A DNA stretch of 20,797 bases from a candidate division WWE3 bacterium (lineage in GTDB: Bacteria; Patescibacteriota; WWE3; 2-01-FULL-39-13), in contig JALWZX010000023.1 in assembly GCA_027002375.1 (NCBI GenBank), positions 1 through 20,797 on the forward strand, in the 5' to 3' direction. Both the position numbers and the translations under genes were made by a program. The notes beneath the pieces were generated by a model. That model was given only the letters and a program-made list of their open reading frames with translations. It had not been told where the DNA came from and made no database searches. How positions within the stretch are numbered: position 1 is the stretch's first letter; every line of letters starts with the position of its first letter. This document shows, in pieces, positions 6,382 through 15,375 of this stretch.

Positions 6382-8088
6382 ATGATAAATCACGAAATTG
6401 CTGAAATTTTTTCAAACATGGCATCATATTATGAAATGTCTGATGATAAGAATGCTTTTTTTAGAGCACGAGCATATAAGAAGGCGGCCGAGACATTAGA
6501 GAAATTTCCCTATGATTTAAAATCTAAAGAGTGGAATTCCAAAGAAAAATTGGTGAAAATAGACGGTATAGGCCAAACAACCGCTGAACAAATAACTGAA
6601 TATATAGAAAAAGGCAAAATACAAGCATACGAAGATTTGAAGAAAGAATCACCAGTCAACTTAGAAGAGCTACTAAAAGTACAAGGAATCGGGCCAAAAA
6701 CAATAAAAAAACTCTATAAAGAGTTAACGATAACTGATGTAGATTCACTAAAATCAGCGGCAGAAGCAGGTTTAATAGCACAACTAGATGGCTTTGGCGA
6801 AAAGTCTCAAGAAAAAATACTAGAAAGCATTGAATACACAATAATAAACAAAGACAGAATACTTTATGCTGATGCAGAAATAATCGCAAGACAAGTTTTA
6901 GATTACCTCAAGAAAGATAAAAATCTTATAAAAGCTGAGCCATTGGGTTCTTTTAGGCGCAAAAAAGATACGATTGGTGATATAGACATATTAATTTTAT
7001 CAAAAGATCCAAAATCTACGACTGAGTATTTTAATAACTATGATCAAATTGAAAAGATACTGGCAACTGGTGATACAAAGTCTTCTGTCTGGCTTAAATC
7101 GAAAATACAAATTGATATAAGGATTGTTGATAAAGACAGTTTCGGTTCGGCTATGCAATATTTTACGGGTAGCAAAGAGCATAATATAAAAGTTCGTAAC
7201 GTAGCAATATCTAATGGTTATAAGCTTTCTGAGTATGGTTTATTTGATAGAAACACAAAAGCCAAAATCGCTGGGTCAGATGAAAAAGGAATTTATAATA
7301 AACTGGGTTTAGATTTTATTGAACCAGAATTAAGAGAAGCTGAGGGGGAAATCGAAGCTTCGCAAAAACACTTATTGCCTAAACTTGTTAAACTAAGTGA
7401 CTTAAGTGGTGATTTACATATGCACACTACATTTAGTGATGGTATAAACTCTATAGAAGAAATGGTTGTTGAAGCAATTAAATTGGAACATAAATATATT
7501 GGAATAAGTGATCATTTTGGTAAATTAAGAGTAGCTAATGCAATTGATTCAGAATCAGAATTTTACGAATACATAAATGAAATAAGACGTGTAGATAAGA
7601 AATACAAAGAGATAAGGGTACTTGCTTCGGCCGAGGTTGAAATAGATAAAGAAGGCAATTTAGATTTTGATCCTAAATTACTAGAGCAATTAGATTATAT
7701 AGTGGCTTCAATACATTTCTCTACAAACATGCCAAAAAAAGAAATGACAAAACGAATAATAACTGCGTTAAGAAACCCACTAACAACAATATTAGGGCAC
7801 CCTACTAATCGTTTGTTATTGAAACGTAAAGGCTATGAATTCGATCAAGAAAAAGTGTTTAAAGTTGCGTTATCTGAAAATGTTGCTCTAGAAATAAATT
7901 CACAACCATTAAGGCTTGATTTGAACGATAAAATGGCAAGAATGGCAAAAGATATTGGTTGTAAAATAGCAATAAATACTGATTCACATAATATCTCTAG
8001 CCTAAATTATCTAAAATATGGTATAAATACAGCAAGACGTGGTTGGATAGAACCGAAGGATTTGTTCATTCCAAAGAATCTGTTGTGA
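6382..8088 (+). CDS. polX: Family X DNA polymerase with PHP domain (PolX)
   Basis: A 568-residue cytoplasmic repair enzyme with the usual bacterial PolX layout; the family does gap-filling synthesis in base excision repair, and the PHP domain supplies a metal-dependent nuclease activity. The N-terminal helix-hairpin-helix region (about 1-155) has 'IDGIGQTTAEQI' and 'VQGIGPKTIKKL'. The polymerase palm has 'LGSFRRKKDTIGDIDILIL' (188-206) with catalytic Asp200 and Asp202, and a third Asp245 in 'IQIDIRIVD'. The PHP domain (about 340-568) keeps its metal-ligand motifs: 'DLHMHT' (344-349), 'SDH' (376-378), 'SAEVEID' (416-422), 'ASIHFS' (442-447), 'LGHPTNRLL' (471-479) and 'NTDSH' (532-536). All catalytic residues that can be recognised are present. 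The gene stands alone between dnaJ and the sortase gene. The ATG at 6382 has no Shine-Dalgarno but close -10 candidates. Confidence 0.95.
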   Translation: MINHEIAEIFSNMASYYEMSDDKNAFFRARAYKKAAETLEKFPYDLKSKEWNSKEKLVKIDGIGQTTAEQITEYIEKGKIQAYEDLKKESPVNLEELLKVQGIGPKTIKKLYKELTITDVDSLKSAAEAGLIAQLDGFGEKSQEKILESIEYTIINKDRILYADAEIIARQVLDYLKKDKNLIKAEPLGSFRRKKDTIGDIDILILSKDPKSTTEYFNNYDQIEKILATGDTKSSVWLKSKIQIDIRIVDKDSFGSAMQYFTGSKEHNIKVRNVAISNGYKLSEYGLFDRNTKAKIAGSDEKGIYNKLGLDFIEPELREAEGEIEASQKHLLPKLVKLSDLSGDLHMHTTFSDGINSIEEMVVEAIKLEHKYIGISDHFGKLRVANAIDSESEFYEYINEIRRVDKKYKEIRVLASAEVEIDKEGNLDFDPKLLEQLDYIVASIHFSTNMPKKEMTKRIITALRNPLTTILGHPTNRLLLKRKGYEFDQEKVFKVALSENVALEINSQPLRLDLNDKMARMAKDIGCKIAINTDSHNISSLNYLKYGINTARRGWIEPKDLFIPKNLL

Positions 8089-8098
8089 TAGTCAATCT

Positions 8099-8120
8099 TT
8101 AGGTTGTTAAACTAACCTAA
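8099..8120. repeat. Inverted repeat after polX
   Basis: TTAGGTT (8099-8105) and AACCTAA (8114-8120) are perfect 7-base arms around 8 bases. The site lies 11 bases past the polX stop and 15 bases before the sortase -10. It lacks a T tract, so it may be a weak terminator or an operator; the data do not decide. Confidence 0.4.
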
Positions 8121-8134
8121 CCAATATTATTCAA

Positions 8135-8140
8135 TATAAT
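8135..8140 (+). promoter_or_regulatory. Candidate -10 of the sortase-LysM operon
   Basis: A perfect TATAAT sits 15 bases before the sortase ATG, predicting a leader of about 9 bases. The leader reads CTGCCCCCATAAATC, with no Shine-Dalgarno. No -35 match is found at 16-18 bases. Confidence 0.45.
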
Positions 8141-8155
8141 CTGCCCCCATAAATC

Positions 8156-8902
8156 ATGGTTAAAAAGAAAAAAATAATTAAAAGAAAGTACACGAAAAGT
8201 GCTAATACAAAAATGCATACAAAAAATAAGACTAAACTGTCAACTAAAAACACTAAAAATGTGCGTGAAACACAGAAAAAGATAACCACCAATAAACAAT
8301 TGAAGAACAGAAGTGCAGTAGCTCAAATTAAGAGCTCAAAAATATTTGTAATTACAACTTTAATAATATTACTACTTATACTTACTATAACCAATATACA
8401 CACAAGTACATCAAACGCACAAGATGAATTCACAAATTCATTAGTTGAGTATAGAAAAAATATTAAGCACAAGGATTATGATGAAATTCCACTAAGAATA
8501 ATTGTAGAAAACTCAATTAATACAATAATAGTGCCATCAAGGCTAAAATATGGAACGTGGCCTATAAGTGAAAAATATGCAAACTTTGGCATAGAAAGTG
8601 GATATTTAGATAACCCATATGGAAACGTAATCATGTTTGCACATGCGCGTAAAAACCTATTTAAGAACTTGAAAGATATAGACATTGACGATAAAATCAC
8701 TATAATTGGAACAGATAGTATATATACCTATAAGGTAGTTAAAATAGAAAAGATATTACCGAATGATGTAGATAAAGCAAAATCTGCAGGTGATACGAAT
8801 TTATCGTTATTCACATGCGAGGGTGTATACGACCAATATAGGTTATTAATAAAGTCAGTAAAAATTAGTCAAGAAAAATTAACAAATAAGGAGGTGACAT
8901 AA
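8156..8902 (+). CDS. Membrane-anchored sortase (transpeptidase)
   Basis: A 248-residue sortase-family cysteine transpeptidase, a family that cleaves a C-terminal sorting motif on secreted proteins and links them to an amine on the wall or another protein. A very Lys-rich cytoplasmic N-terminus (1-62) precedes a membrane helix (about 63-80), then the extracellular catalytic barrel (about 105-240). The triad is visible: His163 in 'FAHARKNLF', Cys221 in 'LSLFTCEG' (family TLxTC) and Arg229 in 'YDQYRLLIKSV'. The usual G-H is A-H here. The barrel strand 'YTYKVVKIEKILP' also fits the family. No protein in the window ends with a sorting motif plus hydrophobic tail, so its substrates are elsewhere or use an unfamiliar signal. 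The next gene starts 3 bases after its stop, so the two form an operon. Family call is strong; class is not assigned. Confidence 0.87.
   Translation: MVKKKKIIKRKYTKSANTKMHTKNKTKLSTKNTKNVRETQKKITTNKQLKNRSAVAQIKSSKIFVITTLIILLLILTITNIHTSTSNAQDEFTNSLVEYRKNIKHKDYDEIPLRIIVENSINTIIVPSRLKYGTWPISEKYANFGIESGYLDNPYGNVIMFAHARKNLFKNLKDIDIDDKITIIGTDSIYTYKVVKIEKILPNDVDKAKSAGDTNLSLFTCEGVYDQYRLLIKSVKISQEKLTNKEVT
8888..8897 (+). promoter_or_regulatory. Near-perfect Shine-Dalgarno of the LysM gene
   Basis: AAGGAGGTGA is fully complementary to the typical 16S 3' end and lies 8 bases before the ATG at 8906. It is also the sortase codons AAG-GAG-GTG-A, so the ribosome site is written into the C-terminus of the upstream protein. 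This is the strongest ribosome site in the window and implies high, coupled translation. Confidence 0.85.
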
Positions 8903-8905
8903 AGT

Positions 8906-9880
8906 ATGCCCAAGAAAAATAAAGCTAAGAAAAATACTATGAAAAGTGCTTCAAAGGCTAAAGTAGAAACAACAAATAGGAATGGTACTACTCAAGATGC
9001 TAAGAATTCCACATCAAGTACACAACAAAAAATGAATAAAACTACAAATGGGAAAAACGATACTGCACAACAAATAGCCATAATAGTTGCTGTTTTATTA
9101 ATACCAGCGGCAATCATTGCTTACAACTATGCTACTCAACCATCAACAGAAACAACAAAATTAGAAAATGCTTTCGTAAATGAATTAACACCAACTAAAG
9201 TCGAAAATAATGCAGAAGATGTCAGCAATAATGAACCTCTAAAATTAGATGGTGAAATACAAGCAGAAGGGAAACCACTAATAAAGACGGAAAGCAAAAC
9301 TATGATTGTATTAAAACCAAATGAAGGTGATGAGGAAAAAAAGAATAAGGAGAATGAACAATCAGAAAAACTTGAAGAAACAAAAGAAGATGCAAATACT
9401 ATTGAATCGGCTGAACCAAAAGAATCAGAAGAACTAGAAAACAAAGAAGAAAGCGACGAAAATAATCATAAAATATTAAAGTTAGCTATTGTAACAAAAA
9501 TATTACAAAGGTTAATCGGATCAATGCAATCTAACCAAGATACAAATCAAAATACAAATGAAAAAACAACATCAGAGCAGATGGCAAATGATGAACCAAA
9601 GCCAGAAAAAAACATAGAAAGTGACACAAATTCTGATAAAGCAAACTCAGGTGAATCCTCAATTGGTAATGAAAAAGAAACAAATACAGGTACTGAAAAA
9701 AATATTAACGAATTAAATATGTTACCAAATACGAGCTCTAAAACAAGGTATACAGTCAAAAAAGGTGACAACATATATAAGATATCTCTTAAAGTATGTG
9801 AAAATGAATCTTATTACAAAAAACACATGCAAGATAATTATCTAAAAGTAGGCCAAACTATTGAAGTAGAATGTAATTAA
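8906..9880 (+). CDS. Membrane-anchored LysM-domain protein
   Basis: A 324-residue protein that probably tethers membrane to peptidoglycan. A basic, Asn/Thr-rich cytoplasmic N-terminus (1-55) precedes a membrane helix (about 56-73, 'IAIIVAVLLIPAAIIAYNY'). A long, acidic, low-complexity linker rich in Glu, Asn and Lys follows (about 80-275), presumably extended outside the membrane. The C-terminus is one LysM module (280-324) with 'YTVKKGDNIYKIS' and 'YLKVGQTIEVEC', the classic start and end. LysM modules bind N-acetylglucosamine chains. Cys298 and Cys323 may form a disulfide. LPNTS stands just before the module; it resembles a sortase motif but is not followed by a hydrophobic tail. Co-transcribed with the sortase gene. 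Domain call is strong; cellular role is inferred. Confidence 0.85.
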   Translation: MPKKNKAKKNTMKSASKAKVETTNRNGTTQDAKNSTSSTQQKMNKTTNGKNDTAQQIAIIVAVLLIPAAIIAYNYATQPSTETTKLENAFVNELTPTKVENNAEDVSNNEPLKLDGEIQAEGKPLIKTESKTMIVLKPNEGDEEKKNKENEQSEKLEETKEDANTIESAEPKESEELENKEESDENNHKILKLAIVTKILQRLIGSMQSNQDTNQNTNEKTTSEQMANDEPKPEKNIESDTNSDKANSGESSIGNEKETNTGTEKNINELNMLPNTSSKTRYTVKKGDNIYKISLKVCENESYYKKHMQDNYLKVGQTIEVECN

Positions 9881-9960
9881 TGAAACTAGTAATAAATACA
9901 ATTTATACAAGACCATTGTTGTAACAGTAATAATCACACAAAAATACCTGCCCTAGCCTA
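9881..9960. other. Convergent intergenic gap
   Basis: This 80-base gap separates the ends of the + LysM gene and the - giant surface gene. Only a poor interrupted stem (ATTGT with ACAGTAAT) is visible, with no T tract. No terminator can be supported for either strand, so the two transcripts may overlap at their 3' ends. Confidence 0.5.
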
Positions 9961-12900
9961 CTATTCGTACTTAATCACATAGATTTTAGTTATTGGCACG
10001 GATTTAAGACCAGGATTCCGCAGGTAATTCAAATCATTCTTAACATACACACGTGTCTTTCTATCGTTTACTATACCATTTGCACCATTAACCAATAAAC
10101 CACCATTAACAGTTAGGTTCAAATCCCCACCTGTTGTATTACCAGAAATTGTTACGTTTCCGGATGTGATAATCAATGCATTAATAGTAGTAACATCAAA
10201 TGGGATTGTTAAATTACCATTTACCATTAAAATAGACTTGCTACTCGGCAGATTACCTGAAGAATCAACATGACTAGAAAAGTCACTTGACGTGCTAATA
10301 TCACCATCAACATACTCGACAGCATCAGACGTTTTTAATGCTTCAGAGTTAAATAACGAATTTATATCTAAACTCGCACCGTTATCGTAATTGGGTAAGT
10401 CATACACATTATTTTCGTTATCTGGCTTTCCATCGCTATTATTATCTTCGAGATTTCCATTACCCAAGTCTATGTTTCCATTAGCGATAAGTGAACCAGA
10501 ATGTGTTATTACCGAATCTGTTGATTGCATATTCGACGCATCATATGAATTCAAAATAGAAAAATTACCTTGATCAAGTACTATAAAGTTCTCATTTTTT
10601 TCTATGAATTTGAACTTAACAGTAGGGGATATGTTCGAAGATGTAACTTGTACATCCTCGCTATTGTCGACACTGTCACAATTGACATACGTACTACTAA
10701 TAGCTGTTACGGTATATGCCGAACTATCATTTATAGGAACATTATTTATTGTTAAATCACCATTTAAATCAGTTTTCCCCTTATCTACAGAATCTAAATA
10801 TATCTGAACATCACCTAACCTTTGAGTAGTATCATAGATAAAATCGGAACAGGAATCTACTTTATAAGTCTCAACAAAAATTTCGCCATTGTTAACGGGT
10901 ACTAATCCAATTGGTATATCCTGCACATTTGGGGGTGAAGATTTTGTGTTTCCGTTCACACCTTCAAAAATATGTCCCAACTTATCTGGTTTTCCTTTAT
11001 CGTTATATGTCTGTCTGCCAACTACGAGTTTAAATGCGTCATAACCTGGAACTTCTACCCTAACCTTATAATTTTCACCCAAATCGTATCTAAATGAGTA
11101 GTAATAGTTATTACCACCATCTATTTCATTATATACCTGATCACCAAAAAGAGATGAATTGGTAGTTAAAATAAGGTTATCTGCGGCCGAATTTGCGCCG
11201 GAGATATCAGCAAATGGAACACCTGGATTTGCACAACTTATTGTTCCATAAGGATCCGACGAAGAGCAATTTACTAGATCGTAGTAATCGAAATCATCAC
11301 TAGTGTCACCAGGCGTACCGTTATCACTGATTTTATGTATGAAGCAACAACCGAATAGATATCCTACCGTACCGCTGTCATCAATTGGTTTATACCATCC
11401 ACTACCAGGTATTTCATGACGCTTTATATATCCCATAGAATCCATAGAATCATTTTCATTATAATCAAACCATATTTGACCACCAATACCTGGGTAAACT
11501 GTTCCATTTCCTACGTCTAATGTATAATTGCACGTTGTATCACTATTTAAACTGTTATCGTGTATATTAACTGTTATTGTACTTTTTCCAGTTGCCTGAG
11601 TATGATAATCTTCATTTTGATTATTCGGTGTTGGTGATGTAAAATAGCCAACACCAGTATTGTCTTGAGTCCAAGTGTACGTAAGCGTACCTTTGTTTCC
11701 ACTAACATGTGAGTAAAATGTGACATCTTGATTAACATATACTGCACTATCTTCATTACTTCTTGTAATATAGCAAGAAAATGGACCGCCAGATCGAGTT
11801 ACACTAATATTACTCTGTGAATAATAAGTTACTCCCGCGAATGTAGACTCAACCTTTAACGGGTAGTCACCAGTTACTATTGGAGAAGACGCGTCGGTAA
11901 CACTAACAATTACATTATAACTTCCATCAGGCGTGGTTGCATTATTTGGTAATGATATTTGTTGCCCTTTCGCATAACCATCAAAATGGCAATCAGTATA
12001 ATTTTCATCTGCACAAATACCATCATCAACAATTTTTGCTGTTCCTGTATCAGAAGCTGTACCGCCATTAATTGTATATTCAAACACAGGCTCTGGTGGC
12101 GAAACAGAAACAGGAAAATCATCGGAAATCGATAGTGTACCATCAGTCAAACTGACATTCATACTGGTTCCACAACTATTTGTTTGTAATCTGATTGCAC
12201 AAGTATTAGTTGCACTGTTAGAATCTTTTAGGTTCAAGTATATTTCAGGGCTTTGCCCACAACCTGGCATTGTATATGTGTTTGCAATATCTGAGCCATA
12301 TGGTGCTTTTATGATTTCTGTGTTTGGTGACACTGGCCCATTACTAAAGCTAGCACCAATAGATGATTCCCAACCATAATTTATATCATCATTATCAGGA
12401 TCTGTTACATTTGCGGTTAGATCTATATCAGCATTTGGTGGAACAATATCATCATTTTGTAAAACTTGTGAGTTGTATGTAGCTGTAAAGCTCGTGCAAC
12501 TAGGTGGACTTCCAACTAATTTATCAACAGTATATTCTGTTGACTGGGCATTACTACTGCATGGTGATGGGTTTGTATCTTTAGCTGTTATTCTAAATGT
12601 ATATGTATCATTTTCACTATAATTGTACGTATAGGTAGTATCTGTTACTGTAGCTACATTGTTGAATGAGCCACCGCTACCTTTTTTAACGTCAATCTGA
12701 TATTCATCGGCATATTCGACCTCATTCCATACTAGCGTTATCTTGTCAGAAGTGTGCTGGGTGGCACGTATAGAAGTCTGATCTACTTCACGAGAACTAA
12801 ACTGTAAATCACAAGAAGTTAACATTTTAACACAAGATGTACCATTATAAACTGGATTGTCAGAAGAATCTTTGTGGTCACCTACGTCAAATGTCAATTG

Positions 12901-15375
12901 TATACTAGAATATTCATCGCTGGGGCTAGTCCAAGTTGTATGCTGATCATTATATTGATACGAATCAACCCCATTGATTGCCGTATAACCACCACCTATA
13001 CTTTGCGTCCATCTATAGTAAACATCTTGATTTTCTTCATCTTCACCTCTGGCTGTTAGGCCATAATCTTTAGAAATATCAACAATGTTATTATTATCGA
13101 AATTGTTATCACCCGAATTAATTCCAGACACACATTTCGGTGCAGTATTGTTGCATAAAGCTTGAATGGTAGAAAATTTTGGTTCTAAATTACCTCTTGC
13201 GTCTCTAGTTTTCACACGTAATTCTAACCAATGATCAGTTTTATCATTACATGAGACATCAATTTGTGTATTATTTGTGGATTTATTTTCTAAAACTATA
13301 GCGTCATCACTGCCACTATCTTTTGAAGTTCCCAAGTCCCAGACTTCAATATCAAATGGGCCATCTTTACTAGGGTCACATGTTATTGAAGAGTCATTCG
13401 CAGAAACACCTGATGTTGTACAGTAATTTACAACTTTTTCACAAGCAGAACAATTAGTACTACCATTACCAACTGGATCGCATGTATTATCTCGTGTCCA
13501 TTCCCAATGAAATCTTACAGAATTATTTATTGTATCATTGTTATAATACTGTGCTGATAAATTTTGAGCTGGTTCTGGTGGTTGATTATCGTGTAGTGTG
13601 TGAAAATACGCGGAAACATTTGACGACTTATTTGTCCTCGCATCTTTCATATGGTGATCCAATCTTATAATGTCTAGATCATTGAAACGGGCCTGATCAA
13701 TATGATACACAGTATCTGTTCTATAGTAATCAGATGTGCCATTGATATCGTAAATTGTTGAGCCCCCATCTTTAGCGACTTGCCACCAATAAGGTTCGTT
13801 TGAACAAGAGATATGTAGTGACCCAGTTGCTACACCATTGCTCTCGCAAAAACCAACAGCCGGTTCGTATGGATCAACTCGTTCTGAATCTGTTGGGTGG
13901 TCGACTACTGAATTATAATCAGACCAAGAGAAAGTAAGATCTTGGGAATTCTTATCGTATGAACAAGAAACTGTGGCTGGATCTGGTGATTGATTCTCAT
14001 TTTTATAAACAGCCTCGTAAGATGCTTTGCATGTATCAAGTGCATTACTATCCCATACACGAGCACCATTAGTATCAGTTGCATTAAAATATAGTGTATA
14101 TGTACCAGGTGAATTTGGAACCGTATAAGTAGTACTATTATTATCATTTGACGTAGAAGCCGGGTTAAAAGTACCCTGGCTATCTTGTGAATAAAAGTCA
14201 TAAGATAACGGCGGAGCACCACTATTGCTAGAATTCACTGTAGCCGTAACATTGGCAGAACTGCCAATATATAATTGGTTACCACCTGGGTCAGGCGGAA
14301 AACTTATAACCAGTGATTCACAAGCTAAAGGCACATAGTGAATAGACGCAGACCAATCGGAATCAGCAGGACAATCACCATCAGCAGCAATTCTATAATA
14401 AACCGGAATACCTGTTTGAATAATATCGGTACATTCGACGGTATCTTGACCACTTACATTATCACAACTACCGTCACCTGTTGAATTCCAATTAGCATTA
14501 TCTTGACTAATTTGAAGAATATAACCTTTTACATCACTCGTTGCATCATCACCATTAACATCAGTAGTAACATCATTCCATGTTAATTTAACATGTGTAG
14601 AATCGTTTATTCCAATTGCATTTAGGCTTTGAGGAATGGCAAGTTGGGTATCGCAACAAGTTTGCCCATATTTGTCTGTACTAGCGCCACAACTACAAAA
14701 ATTCTCGCATACATCACTTATATCGGAGCAATGACCAGCAGGAGTATAGTCACATACACCCGTATGTAGATTCTTTTTATATTCCTTAATAATTCCTGTT
14801 CGCCTTTGTGTTGGCTGACAATTAAAGCCACAAGAATCAGGTGGTTCTACGGCTTCAGTTCTTCTGCAACTACTGTCGCATTGTATTATGTCTTCACAAG
14901 TGTGTGATGCGTTGCAGCTTTGTCCAGCTGGGCAAGTTCCATCGCATGTACCACCACAACCATCAGAATCACCGCAGGCCGCATTTGACGGGCAAGTTGG
15001 AGTACAAGTCCACGAACAGCTATTGCCATTTATACTTTGACCAGCTTTCGGACAACTTGAAGGACTTTCACAAGAATTTTCAGTTGATCCTGAACAATCA
15101 ACAATATCTTCACCATCACAAACAGTATGTTCTACACATTCCCCTGCTCCAATTGGGCATGGATCCAAATCAGTCGTTTTACAGTTTATGCTATGATTAT
15201 TAGAACACCAATGATCAGTATAAACAGAATCGCAACATTGATATGTACCAGAACATGTACCAGCAGCCTTCACAGTTGAAGGTATATTGTCTACAATCAA
15301 AATAAATGTAAGAGAAATTGTAAATATAAATAGAAAGTATTTGTGATTTAGCATATATTTAAGCAATATAATCAA
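9961..15375 (-). CDS. Giant secreted Cys-rich FN3/PKD-like surface protein
   Basis: An 1804-residue exported protein. A signal peptide (about 1-38) has a long hydrophobic core and a probable cut after 'TVKA'. Residues 41-241 hold 31 cysteines, including 'CGDSDGCGGTCDGTCPAG', a pattern common in bacterial Cys-rich surface proteins. Fibronectin type III-like units follow (about 245-350, 600-740, 865-950), mixed with PKD/cadherin-like units (about 355-450, 745-860, 955-1065, 1195-1290; for example 'TDPDNDDINYGWESS'). An SdrD-like segment starts 'GGQIWFDYNENDSMDS' (about 1298), and a carboxypeptidase-regulatory/Cna-B-like unit spans 1515-1590. The Asn/Gly-rich C-terminal part (1596-1804) looks like a beta-solenoid. 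There is no LPxTG motif, C-terminal membrane helix or known anchor. The TTG start at 15375 is supported by GAGGAG five bases upstream and overlaps the preceding stop (TTGA); an ATG at 15354 is the alternative. Probably adhesion or surface-layer related; exact role unknown. Confidence 0.85.
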   Translation of the reverse strand: MIILLKYMLNHKYFLFIFTISLTFILIVDNIPSTVKAAGTCSGTYQCCDSVYTDHWCSNNHSINCKTTDLDPCPIGAGECVEHTVCDGEDIVDCSGSTENSCESPSSCPKAGQSINGNSCSWTCTPTCPSNAACGDSDGCGGTCDGTCPAGQSCNASHTCEDIIQCDSSCRRTEAVEPPDSCGFNCQPTQRRTGIIKEYKKNLHTGVCDYTPAGHCSDISDVCENFCSCGASTDKYGQTCCDTQLAIPQSLNAIGINDSTHVKLTWNDVTTDVNGDDATSDVKGYILQISQDNANWNSTGDGSCDNVSGQDTVECTDIIQTGIPVYYRIAADGDCPADSDWSASIHYVPLACESLVISFPPDPGGNQLYIGSSANVTATVNSSNSGAPPLSYDFYSQDSQGTFNPASTSNDNNSTTYTVPNSPGTYTLYFNATDTNGARVWDSNALDTCKASYEAVYKNENQSPDPATVSCSYDKNSQDLTFSWSDYNSVVDHPTDSERVDPYEPAVGFCESNGVATGSLHISCSNEPYWWQVAKDGGSTIYDINGTSDYYRTDTVYHIDQARFNDLDIIRLDHHMKDARTNKSSNVSAYFHTLHDNQPPEPAQNLSAQYYNNDTINNSVRFHWEWTRDNTCDPVGNGSTNCSACEKVVNYCTTSGVSANDSSITCDPSKDGPFDIEVWDLGTSKDSGSDDAIVLENKSTNNTQIDVSCNDKTDHWLELRVKTRDARGNLEPKFSTIQALCNNTAPKCVSGINSGDNNFDNNNIVDISKDYGLTARGEDEENQDVYYRWTQSIGGGYTAINGVDSYQYNDQHTTWTSPSDEYSSIQLTFDVGDHKDSSDNPVYNGTSCVKMLTSCDLQFSSREVDQTSIRATQHTSDKITLVWNEVEYADEYQIDVKKGSGGSFNNVATVTDTTYTYNYSENDTYTFRITAKDTNPSPCSSNAQSTEYTVDKLVGSPPSCTSFTATYNSQVLQNDDIVPPNADIDLTANVTDPDNDDINYGWESSIGASFSNGPVSPNTEIIKAPYGSDIANTYTMPGCGQSPEIYLNLKDSNSATNTCAIRLQTNSCGTSMNVSLTDGTLSISDDFPVSVSPPEPVFEYTINGGTASDTGTAKIVDDGICADENYTDCHFDGYAKGQQISLPNNATTPDGSYNVIVSVTDASSPIVTGDYPLKVESTFAGVTYYSQSNISVTRSGGPFSCYITRSNEDSAVYVNQDVTFYSHVSGNKGTLTYTWTQDNTGVGYFTSPTPNNQNEDYHTQATGKSTITVNIHDNSLNSDTTCNYTLDVGNGTVYPGIGGQIWFDYNENDSMDSMGYIKRHEIPGSGWYKPIDDSGTVGYLFGCCFIHKISDNGTPGDTSDDFDYYDLVNCSSSDPYGTISCANPGVPFADISGANSAADNLILTTNSSLFGDQVYNEIDGGNNYYYSFRYDLGENYKVRVEVPGYDAFKLVVGRQTYNDKGKPDKLGHIFEGVNGNTKSSPPNVQDIPIGLVPVNNGEIFVETYKVDSCSDFIYDTTQRLGDVQIYLDSVDKGKTDLNGDLTINNVPINDSSAYTVTAISSTYVNCDSVDNSEDVQVTSSNISPTVKFKFIEKNENFIVLDQGNFSILNSYDASNMQSTDSVITHSGSLIANGNIDLGNGNLEDNNSDGKPDNENNVYDLPNYDNGASLDINSLFNSEALKTSDAVEYVDGDISTSSDFSSHVDSSGNLPSSKSILMVNGNLTIPFDVTTINALIITSGNVTISGNTTGGDLNLTVNGGLLVNGANGIVNDRKTRVYVKNDLNYLRNPGLKSVPITKIYVIKYE

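Noticed and set aside
9721..9735. LPNTS in the LysM protein as a standard sortase sorting signal
   Set aside because: It is followed by the folded LysM domain rather than a hydrophobic helix and basic tail, so it does not meet the sorting-signal layout; kept only as a speculative remark.
9881..9960. Bidirectional terminator between the converging genes
   Set aside because: Only a short interrupted stem with a small loop and no T tract on either side.
14841..15203. 120-codon open frame on + opposite the Cys-rich region of the giant gene
   Set aside because: It is antisense to a well-supported signal-peptide and Cys-rich coding sequence; its His/Leu/Tyr-rich composition reflects reversed Cys/Thr codons and it has no ribosome site or known domain.
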